DNA of 64,000 bases from Ectopseudomonas khazarica (GCF_004521985.1 NZ_SBHZ01000005.1:248001-312000); one strand, 5' to 3'; shown: positions 21,987 to 30,584, counted from the stretch's first letter. Notes: generated by a model from the letters alone, not told the origin. A program made the numbers and translations.

Positions 21987-22001
21987 GGCGCTCTTTAAGT
22001 A

Positions 22002-22099
22002 AGGTTGGGGTAGGGAAGTTACAGGAACCAGCCAGAAGCCGTCACACGCAGCAACCACCTCAAAGGCCGCTTCTGGCCGAAAGTAGCTCCCCACCCTCT
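22002..22099. repeat. Imperfect inverted repeat downstream of the accessory ATPase
   Basis: GCCAGAAGC at 22031-22039 is matched in inverted orientation by GCTTCTGGC at 22069-22077. The outer parts of the arms (GGTTGGGG against CCCCACCC) also correspond, with gaps. It could act as a terminator-like fold or be the remains of a dispersed repeat at the edge of the insertion. Confidence 0.4.
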
Positions 22100-22143
22100 C
22101 CAGACCAAGCGTTTTGCTATTCAGTAAACGAACCCTGCCCCCC

Positions 22144-22791
22144 TCAGGGCGCCAGGCGTTCGCGAATCCAGGCCTCGCCCTGCAGGCGGTAGTTGAGTCG
22201 GTCATGCAGGCGGCTCGGGCGGCCCTGCCAGAATTCGATGCGCTCCGGCAGCAGGCGATAGCCACCCCAGTGTGGCGGGCAGTGCGGGGCCTGGTTGAGA
22301 AAGCGCCGTTCGGTTTCCGTGAGCAGCCCTTCCAGTTCGGCGCGATCACGGATCACCCGGCTCTGCGGCGACGCCCAGGCGCCGATACGGCTGCCCAGCG
22401 GACGAACCTGATAGTAACCATCGGACTCGGCGGGAGTGACGCGCTCTACCCGGCCTTCGATGCGCACCTGGCGCTCCAGGCTGGGCCAGAAGAACGTCAT
22501 GGCGGCGAACGGGCGCGCCGCGAGCTGGCGCCCCTTGGCACTTTCGTAGTTGCTGAAGAAGGTGAAGCCGCGCTCGTCGAGGCCCTTGAGCAGCAATACG
22601 CGGCAGTGCGGCCGGCCCTGCTCGTCCACGGTGGCCAGGGTCATGGCGTTGGGTTCGACCGGCAGTTGCTCGGTCTTCACGGCATCGTCGAACCACTGAC
22701 GAAACAGGGTGAAGGGTTCCAGCGGGGCCTGGGCTTCGCTCAGGCCGTCGCGGGTGTAGTCACGGCGCATATCGGCCAGTGTCTGGGTCAT
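22144..22791 (-). CDS. pdxH: Pyridoxine/pyridoxamine 5'-phosphate oxidase
   Basis: A 215-residue FMN enzyme that oxidises pyridoxine or pyridoxamine phosphate to pyridoxal 5'-phosphate, the last step of vitamin B6 synthesis and salvage. Conserved stretches are [19 protein letters not shown] with SAKGRQL for FMN binding, and the C-terminal [22 protein letters not shown] and IRERLAP ending. The length matches the family. The ATG at 22791 (MTQTLAD) is used; nine extra upstream codons are not conserved. It stands alone next to the accessory ATPase. Confidence 0.97.
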   Translation of the reverse strand: MTQTLADMRRDYTRDGLSEAQAPLEPFTLFRQWFDDAVKTEQLPVEPNAMTLATVDEQGRPHCRVLLLKGLDERGFTFFSNYESAKGRQLAARPFAAMTFFWPSLERQVRIEGRVERVTPAESDGYYQVRPLGSRIGAWASPQSRVIRDRAELEGLLTETERRFLNQAPHCPPHWGGYRLLPERIEFWQGRPSRLHDRLNYRLQGEAWIRERLAP

Positions 22792-22881
22792 GGCAGTTCC
22801 TCGGGGCGCCTGCCGCAACCCTCGGCGCTGTCGCCAGCGGGTTGCGGATACACCCTCAACAGGTGGGAAATGCCGCCAAGC

Positions 22882-23535
22882 TTACTCTGACTTGCCCAGT
22901 TTTCCTTGATCTGCGGCAGCTACCTTGGGCCCATCCTTCAGGCCGGCCTTGGCCGGCTGGCTGTACTTGGCGATCAGCCCCTGCATGGTGTCACGCGAGG
23001 TCAGGAGGATTTCCACACGACGGTTGAGCGCACGCCCGGCTGCGCTGTCGTTGGCGGCACGCGGCATGTCCGAACCCAGGCCCATGACCTGCAGGCGGTT
23101 CTGCTTGAGGCCGCTGAGGCGGAAGATGGAGGTCACGGCACGCGCGCGCTGCTGGCTGAGGTCGCGGTTCAGCGAGGCATCGCCGCTGCTGTCGGCGTGG
23201 CCGAGTATCACCACGGCGATGTCGTTGTCGGCCTCGAGCAGCTTGGCGACCCGGGTGATGGGGCCCAGGCTGGCCGGCAGCAGCATCTGCGGACGGTCCG
23301 GGTTGAACGAGCCCTTCACCGGCGCGGTGACGACCAGCAGGTTGTCGCGCCGCTCGAACTCGAATGCGCTGTCCTTGACGGCGTCACGCACGCGCGGCTC
23401 GTACTCGTCGAGCCAGGCACGGGTCACCTGCGGTGGCGGCATCACGGCCGCCTTGGCGACCTCTTTCTTCTCCGAGCCCGCGCAGCCGGCAATCAGCAGG
23501 CAGCAGGTAAAGGCAAAAATCTTGTTGGCGCGCAT
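22882..23535 (-). CDS. OmpA family lipoprotein
   Basis: A 217-residue exported protein. The N-terminal signal ends with the lipobox LLIAGCAGS. The OmpA-like peptidoglycan-binding domain covers about 95-190: ILGHADSSGDASLNRDLSQQRA and later GRALNRRVEILL. It would be lipid anchored and bind the cell wall. The ATG at 23535 begins the signal peptide MRANKIFAFTCC. The C-terminal 30 residues are Lys-rich and unstructured. It corresponds by context to PA1048 of P. aeruginosa. Confidence 0.88.
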   Translation of the reverse strand: MRANKIFAFTCCLLIAGCAGSEKKEVAKAAVMPPPQVTRAWLDEYEPRVRDAVKDSAFEFERRDNLLVVTAPVKGSFNPDRPQMLLPASLGPITRVAKLLEADNDIAVVILGHADSSGDASLNRDLSQQRARAVTSIFRLSGLKQNRLQVMGLGSDMPRAANDSAAGRALNRRVEILLTSRDTMQGLIAKYSQPAKAGLKDGPKVAAADQGKLGKSE

Positions 23536-23618
23536 GAAGCCCCCGAGGTCGCACAAGTTTCTAATGGTCGGTTTGTTATGGGTGGTACTGAACGAATGGC
23601 GCAAGTCTAGCCGCTCGA

Positions 23619-24764
23619 TCAGATACAGTCCGCAACCCGTTGCGCAAGTTTCTGCGCTCGAGGGTCCATCAAGACGAACGGTCCTAGATTATTGATGACG
23701 AAGCCGAATGCGAGGTCGCGCTGCGGATCGGCAAAGCCGCTGGAACCGCCGGCACCGGGGTGGCCGAAGGCGCCGGCGCCCATGCCGTAGGTCGCATTGG
23801 CTACCTCGGGCTGGTCGAGCATGCAACCGAGGCCGAAACGGGTGCGGGTCAGCAGGGTCTTGTCGTCACCCAGGCTGTGCTCGCGGGTCATTTCGCCGAG
23901 CAGCTCACTGTCCAGCAGGCTGCCGTCGAGCAAGCCGGCATAGAAGCCGGCCAGGCTGCGGGCATTGCCGTGGCCGTTGGCCGCCGGTTGCTGCATGCGC
24001 CGCCACTCCGGCTTGTTGGTGCTGGTCATGATCGATGGCGGATTGGTGAACGAGCGCGTGCTCATGGCGCTGGCATCGCTCATCATCACCTTGAGCAGGC
24101 GCTGCGCGGCGGCATCGCCCAGGTTGCCCTTGCCGCGGGCGATGTGCGCGACGCGATCGAACTCGCTGTCGGCCAGGCCGACATGAAAATCCAGGCCCAG
24201 CGGCCTGGCGATACGGGCGGCGATGCTCTCGCCCGGGCCACGCCCTTCCACCCGACGGATCAGCTCGCCGATCAGCCAGCCATAGGTGATGGGCGCATAG
24301 CCGTGCCCCTCGCCCAACGGCCACCAAGGCTGTTCGGCGGCCAGCGCGGCGGTCATGGTCTGCCAGTCATACAGGGCTTCGGCCGGCAACGGCTGGCGCA
24401 ACGCCGGCAAACCGGCCTGGTGACAGAGCAGATGGCGCACGCTGATGCGCTCTTTCCCGGCGGCGGCGAACTCCGGCCAGTAGCGCGCCACCGGCGCATC
24501 CAGGTCGAGCTTGCCCTCGCCCACCAGTTGCAGCGCGACGACCGCCGCGAAGGGTTTGGTGCAGGAGAACAGGTTGGCGATGGTGTCGCTGTGCCAGGCC
24601 TGCTGGCCGTCCTTGTCCATCACCCCGGCCCACAGATCCAGCACGGTTTCGCCGCCAATCTGCACGCAGAGCGCCGCGCCGCGCTCCTGGGAGTCCTCGA
24701 ACAGGCTGGCGAAGGCATCCCTCACCGCCTCGAAACGCAAGTCGAAATAGCCCTGAACCTGCAC
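23619..24764 (-). CDS. Serine hydrolase / class C beta-lactamase-type esterase
   Basis: A 381-residue beta-lactamase-fold esterase. The nucleophile motif S-x-x-K is SCTK in NLFSCTKPFAAVVAL; the tyrosine motif lies in GYAPITYGWLIGEL; the third element is GHPGAGGSSGFADP near the end. No signal peptide is visible, so it is probably cytoplasmic and acts on esters rather than beta-lactams. A GTG at 24764 is preferred as start because AAGGAG lies six bases upstream; the ATG at 24794 would add ten residues. It corresponds to the esterase next to the PA1048-like gene in P. aeruginosa. Confidence 0.87.
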   Translation of the reverse strand: MQVQGYFDLRFEAVRDAFASLFEDSQERGAALCVQIGGETVLDLWAGVMDKDGQQAWHSDTIANLFSCTKPFAAVVALQLVGEGKLDLDAPVARYWPEFAAAGKERISVRHLLCHQAGLPALRQPLPAEALYDWQTMTAALAAEQPWWPLGEGHGYAPITYGWLIGELIRRVEGRGPGESIAARIARPLGLDFHVGLADSEFDRVAHIARGKGNLGDAAAQRLLKVMMSDASAMSTRSFTNPPSIMTSTNKPEWRRMQQPAANGHGNARSLAGFYAGLLDGSLLDSELLGEMTREHSLGDDKTLLTRTRFGLGCMLDQPEVANATYGMGAGAFGHPGAGGSSGFADPQRDLAFGFVINNLGPFVLMDPRAQKLAQRVADCI

Positions 24765-24914
24765 ATCTGTCTCCTTGAACGAAATTGCCTGCATTGTTCC
24801 AGCCCCCGCCGCCGTTGGGAACCGCTGGCCGTCGATGTTACGCGGGGCACGCGGGCGACTCGGCGCTGGCCCGGACTCTTCCGGACCCGTGCGCTACAGC
24901 CGACAGTCAGGCGC

Positions 24915-27059
24915 TCACTGGATTTCCCGACGAAAGGGGGGCAAGGCATTGAGAATCGCCTTGCCGTAGCGCTGGGTCACCACGCGTCGGTCCAGCAGGG
25001 TGATGGTGCCGCGATCGGCCTCGGTCCGCAGCAGGCGGCCGCAGGCCTGTACCAGGCGCAGCGACGCATCCGGCACGGCGATTTCCATGAACGGGTTGCC
25101 ACCCCGCGCCTCGATCCACTCGGCCAGCGCGGCCTCGACCGGGTCATCGGGCACGGCGAAGGGAATCTTGGCGATCACCACATGCTCGCAGTAGGCACCT
25201 GGCAGATCGACGCCCTCGGCGAAGCTGGCCAGGCCGAACAACACGCTCTCCTCGCCGGAGTCGACACGCGCCTTGTGCTTGTTCAGCGTCTCCTGCTTGG
25301 ACAGGTTGCCCTGGATGAACACCCGCTTGCGCCAGTCACGATCCAGGCCGTCGAACACGTCCTGCATCTGCTTGCGCGAGGAGAACAGCACCAGGGTGCC
25401 GCGACTGCCCGCGACCAGCGCCGGCAACTCGCGCACGATGGCTGCGGTGTGCACGGCCGCCTCGCGCGGGTCGGCCTTGAGGTCGGGCACGCGCAACACG
25501 CCGGCATCGGCGTGATGGAAGGGGCTCGGCACGATGGCGGTGACCGCCACCTTGGGCAGCCCGGCACGCATGCGGTAGCGGTCGAAGGTGCCCAGCGCGG
25601 TGAGCGTGGCCGAGGTGACCAGGGCGCCGTGGGCGACGTTCCACAGGTTGCGGCGCAGGGTTTCCGCCGCGAGAATCGGGCTGGCGTTGACTTCGATGTC
25701 GAACAGCGCGCCACTGTCGGCCAGGGTCAGCCAGCGCGCCATCGGCGGGCTTTCTTCCGGGTCTTCGGCGGTGAAGGCCAGCCACAGCTCCCAGTTGCCC
25801 TTGGCGCGCGCCATCAGGCTGCCGAACAGCGGGTACCACTCCTCGGCCTGGTGGCTGGCGATGCCGACCGCGCCCTCGCCGTCCATCGCTTCCTTGAGCA
25901 ACTCGGTGACGCCGGTGAACAGGTCGTTGAGTTTGGAGAAACCTTTCTTCAGTTCCAGCCCCAGCTCGGTCAGGTGCTCCGGCACCACCCCACCGACGAA
26001 GCGGTGGCGCGGGCGCTCGCGCCCTTCCATGTCCTCACCGGCCTTGAAGTCGGCGACCTCTTCGCAGGCGCTGAACATGAACTGCTGCTGGCTCTTCAGC
26101 TCGCGCGCCAGCTCCGGCACCTGCTCGATCAGCCGGCCGAGGTCACCCGGCAGCGGGTTCTGCGCCAACAGCTTGGTCAGGTTCTTATCGATCTGCGTGA
26201 GCCAGTCGGCGGTCGAACGCAGGCGCGTGAAGTGGGCGAAGTGGCCGATGGCCTTGTCCGGCAGGTGATGACCTTCGTCGAACACGTAGATGGTTTCGCG
26301 TGGATCGGGCAGCACCGCACCGCCACCGAGCGCGAGGTCAGCCAGCACCATGTCATGGTTGGTGACGATCACGTCGACCTTGCCCATGCCTTCGCGGGCC
26401 TTGTAGAAGGCGCACTGCTGGAAGTTCGGGCAATGCCGGTTGGTGCACTGGCTGTGATCGGTGGTCAGCTGCGCCCAGCGGCTGTCGTCCAGTTCTTCGG
26501 GCCAGCTGTCGCGGTCGCCATCCCAGCGGTTGCCGGCGAGTTTCTCGATCATCGCGGTGAACAGCTTCTGCCCCTGCTCATCGACGTCGATGCGGAAGCC
26601 TTCCTCTTCGAACAGCTGCGCCGTGGCGCTCTGCGCGGCGCCGTCCTGCAGCAGGTGATCGAGCTTGGACAGGCACAGGTAGCGACCACGCCCCTTGGCC
26701 AGGGCGAAACTGAAGTTCAGACCGCTGTTGCGCAGTAGGTCGGGCAGATCCTTGTGCACGATCTGCTCCTGCAGCGCAACGGTGGCGGTGGCGATGACCA
26801 GGCGCTTGCCCGCCGCCTTGGCCGTGGGAATCGTCGCCAGGCTGTAGGCCACCGTCTTGCCGGTGCCCGTACCCGCCTCCACCGCGACCACGGCGGGATC
26901 GCCCAGGCGCTTGCCCTCGTCGTCGCTCCTGATGGTGCCGAGCACCTTGGCGATTTCGGCGATCATCAGGCGCTGACCGTAGCGAGGCTTGAGTGACTTG
27001 GCCTCGAGGAAGCGCGAGTAGGCGCCCTGAATCTGGGACTTGAGTTCGGTACTGAGCAT
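24915..27059 (-). CDS. dinG: ATP-dependent DNA helicase DinG
   Basis: A 714-residue superfamily 2 helicase of the XPD/DinG type, unwinding DNA and R-loop structures. Walker A is EAGTGTGKT at 61-69; the DEAH-like box is VFDEGHHL. Four cysteines for a [4Fe-4S] cluster are visible: one in GRYLCLSKL, then three in C-T-N-R-H-C-P-N-F-Q-Q-C. The C-terminal half has LFSSRKQMQDVF, SFAEGVDLPG and the QACGRLLRTEAD motif VI block. The ATG at 27059 starts at the conserved MLSTELK; the longer frame is unsupported. Confidence 0.95.
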   Translation of the reverse strand: MLSTELKSQIQGAYSRFLEAKSLKPRYGQRLMIAEIAKVLGTIRSDDEGKRLGDPAVVAVEAGTGTGKTVAYSLATIPTAKAAGKRLVIATATVALQEQIVHKDLPDLLRNSGLNFSFALAKGRGRYLCLSKLDHLLQDGAAQSATAQLFEEEGFRIDVDEQGQKLFTAMIEKLAGNRWDGDRDSWPEELDDSRWAQLTTDHSQCTNRHCPNFQQCAFYKAREGMGKVDVIVTNHDMVLADLALGGGAVLPDPRETIYVFDEGHHLPDKAIGHFAHFTRLRSTADWLTQIDKNLTKLLAQNPLPGDLGRLIEQVPELARELKSQQQFMFSACEEVADFKAGEDMEGRERPRHRFVGGVVPEHLTELGLELKKGFSKLNDLFTGVTELLKEAMDGEGAVGIASHQAEEWYPLFGSLMARAKGNWELWLAFTAEDPEESPPMARWLTLADSGALFDIEVNASPILAAETLRRNLWNVAHGALVTSATLTALGTFDRYRMRAGLPKVAVTAIVPSPFHHADAGVLRVPDLKADPREAAVHTAAIVRELPALVAGSRGTLVLFSSRKQMQDVFDGLDRDWRKRVFIQGNLSKQETLNKHKARVDSGEESVLFGLASFAEGVDLPGAYCEHVVIAKIPFAVPDDPVEAALAEWIEARGGNPFMEIAVPDASLRLVQACGRLLRTEADRGTITLLDRRVVTQRYGKAILNALPPFRREIQ

Positions 27060-27199
27060 GGATTCTGAAACGAAAAAGGCTGGATAAATTTTCAGTATTC
27101 GCGGAGCGGCCGCTATCATAACGCGGCAATCGATCTGGCGCAGACTCCCGTGCACATCGGGCAGCTCGAGCCGTCAACCGAACCCTCTGGAGACCCTGC

Positions 27200-27664
27200 A
27201 TGACCCCCTACGCCCCACTCTATGCGCTACACCTGCTGGCCGCCGTCATCTGGGTGGGCGGGATGTTCTTCGCCTGGATGATCCTGCGCCCGGCAGCGGT
27301 CGACGCACTGGAGCCGCCTGCCCGCCTGCGCCTGTGGCTGAACGTGTTCAAGCGCTTCTTCGTCTGGGTCTGGCTGGCGGTACTGCTGCTGCCGCTGAGC
27401 GGCGTGGGCATGCTGCACCTGAGCTACGGCGGTTTCGACGCGGCGCCGCGCTACGTGCACATCATGATGGGGCTGTACCTGGTGATGCTCGCGCTCTTCC
27501 TGCGTATCCAGGCCCTGCTGCTGCCGGAGCTGCGGCGCGCGGTGGAGGCCGAGAACTGGCCCGCCGGCGGTGAGGTACTGGGGAAGATCCGCAAGATCGT
27601 CGGTAGCAACCTGCTGGTCGGCCTGGCGCTGATGACGCTGGTGGCGATGCGCCCGAGCTTCTGA
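27200..27664 (+). CDS. CopD-like membrane protein
   Basis: A 154-residue protein with four membrane helices. The first helix carries LHLLAAVIWVGGMFFAWMIL, and a histidine pair of positions (H11 and a later YVHIMMGLYL) is typical of the CopD/YkoI-like heme or copper family often named CopD family. GGAG stands nine bases before the ATG. It is divergent from dinG across 140 bases and convergent with the collagen-like gene. The role, possibly metal or heme related, is not proven. Confidence 0.75.
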   Translation: MTPYAPLYALHLLAAVIWVGGMFFAWMILRPAAVDALEPPARLRLWLNVFKRFFVWVWLAVLLLPLSGVGMLHLSYGGFDAAPRYVHIMMGLYLVMLALFLRIQALLLPELRRAVEAENWPAGGEVLGKIRKIVGSNLLVGLALMTLVAMRPSF

Positions 27665-27671
27665 TCGAACG

Positions 27672-27696
27672 GGCTGCCTGCTGGGCGCAGGCAGCC
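27672..27696. terminator. Hairpin between convergent genes
   Basis: GGCTGCCTGC pairs perfectly with GCAGGCAGCC around a five-base loop, eight bases after the CopD-like gene stop and close to the end of the collagen-like gene. No T tract follows, so its terminator function is uncertain. Confidence 0.45.
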
Positions 27697-27704
27697 TGCG
27701 TCCC

Positions 27705-28466
27705 TCAGAAACGAAAGACCTGCACGGCGCCACTGCGCCCTGCAGCGCCGGCGCGCCCCGGCTGGCCGGGGTTGCCGTCGGCGGCGCCATCGACGCCATA
27801 GAGCAGGCAGTCCTTGGCCGCGCCACCGTGGCCGGGCCGCCCTGCAGCGCCAGCCACACCACCCTCGCCGCCGTCGAGCAACACCTGCAGGCGCTCGACC
27901 TCGACATAGTGCGGCACTTCCAGCACCACGTTGCCACCCGCCGCGCCGGCATGCCCGTCGGTGCCGTCCTGGCCATCGTAGCCGGCACTGGCCTGGCCCC
28001 AGGTACAACCACCCGGCTTGCCATGGGCACCGTCGAGCCCGGCGTAACCCGGCGCACCGCGACCGCCACGCACGTCCAGGGTCAGGGACTCGAACGTCAG
28101 CTTGTGCAGTTTCAGCTTGATTTCCCGCCCAGGCGTGGCGGCCTTGCTGTAGGTGCCTGCGGCGCCCTTGGCGCTGATCCAGGCGCCGGCGCCGACATCG
28201 GCATCCTGAACCTCCAGGCGCAGCGGCTGATCGCTCGGCGCCACGCCGATGCGCGCCTCGCGCCCCATCAGCAGGGTGCCGATACGCAGCTCGGTGACCT
28301 TCGCCGGAATCATCAGCGTCGCGTGATCGGCGACCTCCAGGCGGTCCAGCTGCAGGGCGGCGCTGGCCACAGGCAGGCGCATCAACGCATTGGCAGGCAC
28401 CTTGACCTGGTTGTCAGCCAGCGCGACGCCCGTGCACAGGCACAGCAACAGGGCGAGCTTACGCAT
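27705..28466 (-). CDS. Secreted protein with collagen-like glycine-rich segment
   Basis: A 253-residue protein with a clear Sec signal peptide (MRKLALLLCLCTGVALA). Residues 20-125 look like a beta-strand domain. The second half is rich in Gly-x-y steps, for example GAPGYAGLDGAHGKPGG and later GNPGQPGRAGAAGRSG, interrupted by VVLEVPHYVEVERLQVLLDG. That alternation of strand and Gly-rich turn resembles polysaccharide- or surface-associated repeat proteins more than a true triple helix. It overlaps the DUF1145 gene by eight bases, so the two are co-translated. No function is known. Confidence 0.7.
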   Translation of the reverse strand: MRKLALLLCLCTGVALADNQVKVPANALMRLPVASAALQLDRLEVADHATLMIPAKVTELRIGTLLMGREARIGVAPSDQPLRLEVQDADVGAGAWISAKGAAGTYSKAATPGREIKLKLHKLTFESLTLDVRGGRGAPGYAGLDGAHGKPGGCTWGQASAGYDGQDGTDGHAGAAGGNVVLEVPHYVEVERLQVLLDGGEGGVAGAAGRPGHGGAAKDCLLYGVDGAADGNPGQPGRAGAAGRSGAVQVFRF

Positions 28467-28764
28467 GCGCAGCCTCCTCGACCGAGGCCGTCTCGACGGG
28501 AGCGGGCTGCTTCGTCGCTTTCATCGGATACAGGTGGAAGATGCCGAACAGCAGTACCTGCAGCCGGTCACCCCAGGGGTTGGCCCGCCCGACCAGCAGG
28601 CCCGCGAACAGCCACAGCTGCAGCGCATGCACGAGCAGCATGGCAGCGGCCAGCACAAGGAGCAGTTGCTCGAACGGTGCACCGAAGCGCTTGGCCAGCG
28701 CCGCGCCACACACCACCCAGAACACCAAGACCAGCGCCTTGCCCACGGTCAACAATGACTTCAT
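28459..28764 (-). CDS. DUF1145 membrane protein
   Basis: A 101-residue protein with three membrane segments ending in PWGDRLQVLLFGIFHLYPMK, the usual closing block of DUF1145 (YhhL-like) proteins, then a short Ala/Glu tail. The function is unknown. Its stop codon overlaps the start of the collagen-like gene. The ATG at 28764 is the only plausible start. Confidence 0.8.
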   Translation of the reverse strand: MKSLLTVGKALVLVFWVVCGAALAKRFGAPFEQLLLVLAAAMLLVHALQLWLFAGLLVGRANPWGDRLQVLLFGIFHLYPMKATKQPAPVETASVEEAAHA

Positions 28765-28879
28765 CCCGCCCCCATGCTCGCGACTTTCTGATAGCGCAGC
28801 ACGTTAACCGGTCGCAGCGCCGACCACCAGCGGCAAGGGTCTTTTTCCGGGACTTTGTCAGGCGTTGTCCCAGACGGAC

Positions 28880-28909
28880 GTGCCCCCGGGGCGAATGCAC
28901 CGGGGGCAC
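28880..28909 (-). terminator. Hairpin after the OmpA-type lipoprotein gene
   Basis: GTGCCCCCGG pairs with CCGGGGGCAC around a ten-base loop, 14 bases beyond the stop codon of the gene ending at 28923. There is no T run, so it may be a weak terminator or an mRNA end stabiliser. Confidence 0.5.
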
Positions 28910-28922
28910 CAGGTCGTATCGA

Positions 28923-29657
28923 TCAGCGGGAAACGTACAGCTCGACTCGACGATTTTCCGCACGTCCGGCATCGCTGCCGTTGTCCGCCACCGGCTGGCT
29001 CTCGCCACGCCCTTCGGTGCTGAGCTTGTCGGCTGGCACCCCCTGAGCGACGAGGAAGTCCGCAACACTGCGCGCACGACGTTCGGACAAGCCCTGGTTG
29101 TACGCATCGCTGCCGACGCTGTCGGTATGCCCGACAACCTTGACCGCCACCAGGTTGGCGCCTGTCAGTCGCGTCGCGACATCCGCCAGCAAACGTTTCG
29201 CCTCGCCCGTCAGCTCGGCGGAGTCGAAGGCGAACAGCACGTTGCCCAGATCGCTGAGCACGATGACTTCGTCCTGAGCCTGCGGCTCCATGGGTGGTTC
29301 CTCGGCGACACTGGCCGGGTACTGCGGCAGCGGGCAACCGTTGTGGTGGACCGGCGTTCCAGCGGGTGTGCCCGGGCATCGATCACGCCGATCGAACACG
29401 CCGTCGTCGTCTTCGTCGCCGTCCTGCGCATAACAGATGATGGTACCCAGTACCGCACCGGCCACGGCGCCGCCTGCTGCCCAGGTAGAACTCTCGATTG
29501 CACCAAGGCCGCCACCGGCCAGGGCTCCAATCGCACTGCACAGGGGCCAGTTCCCTTGATTGAGCGGCGCGTCTCCCGTACTGGAAGTCGTGGCACAACC
29601 AGAGAGAACACTGCTGACCAAGAGAAAAGGTATGACCTTCAGAAGGTGGGTTCTCAT
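28923..29657 (-). CDS. OmpA family lipoprotein with glycine zipper and calcium-type repeat
   Basis: A 244-residue lipoprotein (lipobox VLSGC). Order of parts: a glycine-zipper segment at about 43-75 (SAIGALAGGGLGAIESS, then AAGGAVAGAVLG), an aspartate-rich thrombospondin type 3-like loop DGDEDDDGVFDRRDRCPGTP at about 80-100, and an OmpA-like domain from about 135 to the end with GHTDSVGSDAYNQGLSERRA and AENRRVELYVSR. It should sit in the outer membrane and bind peptidoglycan. The glycine-zipper and OmpA parts are closely similar to the next gene upstream, so they are paralogues. Its ribosome binding site is buried in a hairpin. Confidence 0.88.
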   Translation of the reverse strand: MRTHLLKVIPFLLVSSVLSGCATTSSTGDAPLNQGNWPLCSAIGALAGGGLGAIESSTWAAGGAVAGAVLGTIICYAQDGDEDDDGVFDRRDRCPGTPAGTPVHHNGCPLPQYPASVAEEPPMEPQAQDEVIVLSDLGNVLFAFDSAELTGEAKRLLADVATRLTGANLVAVKVVGHTDSVGSDAYNQGLSERRARSVADFLVAQGVPADKLSTEGRGESQPVADNGSDAGRAENRRVELYVSR

Positions 29658-29665
29658 GGTGGTGT

Positions 29666-29700
29666 CTCCTGTGTACCGGCGTTATGCCGGTATACAGGAG
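29666..29700 (-). promoter_or_regulatory. Hairpin sequestering a ribosome binding site
   Basis: Read in the mRNA sense (minus strand), a 15-base arm CTCCTGTATACCGGC, a five-base loop, and GCCGGTACACAGGAG pair at 14 of 15 positions. The last bases of the 3' arm, AGGAG, are the Shine-Dalgarno sequence, eight bases before the ATG at 29657. The stem should block translation until it is opened. No T tract follows, so it is not a standard terminator. Confidence 0.65.
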
Positions 29701-29728
29701 TAAAGACGGCAGGCGGGGATCACACAAG

Positions 29729-29765
29729 AACGAGCCCGGTCGGTTGCGCACCGACCGGGCTCGTT
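29729..29765 (-). terminator. Terminator between the two OmpA-type genes
   Basis: A perfect 16-base stem (AACGAGCCCGGTCGGT with its complement) and a five-base loop lie 30 bases after the stop of the upstream OmpA-type gene. The arm runs into TTCTTG on the minus strand, a partial T tract. It should separate the two transcripts. Confidence 0.75.
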
Positions 29766-29794
29766 CGCATCTGCCGTCTACGGGGCGAAGTGCC

Positions 29795-30421
29795 TTACGG
29801 CTGAGCTTCGACCTCGGCTTCCACGCGACGGTTGATGGCGCGGCCATCAGCAGAAGCGTTGTCGGCGACCGGGCGGCTTTCGCCATAACCCACGGCTTGT
29901 ACGCGGCTGGACTCGACACCGTACTGGTTGACCAGCACGTCACGAACGGCACCGGCGCGGCGCTCGGACAGGCCCTGGTTGTAGGCATCGCTGCCCACGG
30001 AGTCGGTGTGACCTTCAACCACGGTGCTGGTCTGCGGGTACTGTTTCATGAAGTCGGCCAGCGCCTTGATGTCGCCGTAGCTTTCCTGCTTGACCTGCGC
30101 CTTGTCGAAGTCGAACTTGACGTCCAGCTCGACGCGTACGGCTTCGGCCGGCTCAGGCGCCATCTCTTCGACGACGACTTCCTCGACGACTTCGACCTGC
30201 TGCGCCTCGGCACCGTGGACCCAGCAATAGGCCGCGCCCATGCCGGCGCCAACCAGCGCACCGCCACCCGCCCAGCTCGAGCTTTCGATTGCCCCTAACG
30301 CGGCACCACCCACACCACCGACGGCTGCGCAGGTGGGCCAGTCGGTTTTCTGCAGACCGGCACAACCGGTCAGCAGGGTACTAGCCAGAATCAGGGGTAC
30401 AGCGTTCCTTGTGATACTCAT
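29795..30421 (-). CDS. OmpA family lipoprotein with glycine zipper
   Basis: A 208-residue lipoprotein: lipobox LLTGCAGL, glycine zipper GGVGGAALGAIESSSWAGGG at about 34-55, a Glu/Val-rich acidic linker (about 74-92), and an OmpA domain with GHTDSVGSDAYNQGLSERRA. The domain ends with GRAINRRVEAEVEA, giving the peptidoglycan-contacting arginines. It is a paralogue of the following gene but lacks the aspartate-rich loop. It corresponds by position to PA1041 of P. aeruginosa. A terminator hairpin follows it. Confidence 0.9.
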   Translation of the reverse strand: MSITRNAVPLILASTLLTGCAGLQKTDWPTCAAVGGVGGAALGAIESSSWAGGGALVGAGMGAAYCWVHGAEAQQVEVVEEVVVEEMAPEPAEAVRVELDVKFDFDKAQVKQESYGDIKALADFMKQYPQTSTVVEGHTDSVGSDAYNQGLSERRAGAVRDVLVNQYGVESSRVQAVGYGESRPVADNASADGRAINRRVEAEVEAQP

Positions 30422-30584
30422 ACTTTAGGTCTCCAATGTTCATCGGCCCATAACCGACTCAATAGTAGTAAAGACACGAGTTGTACAATCCGCCAGCTAT
30501 AGCGCATAGCACGGATAATTTTCTCTCACTCTAGGCCTGATATCGACACCACGTTAGTCTTTGCAGACTTTTCGAGGAAGTTCG

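Noticed and set aside
23760..26738. 992-codon plus-strand frame over the esterase and dinG
   Set aside because: It runs antisense through two conserved genes, and the translation has no recognisable domain.
27828..29804. 658-codon plus-strand frame
   Set aside because: Crosses the collagen-like, DUF1145 and OmpA genes on the other strand, including their intergenic regions and terminator; no domain seen.
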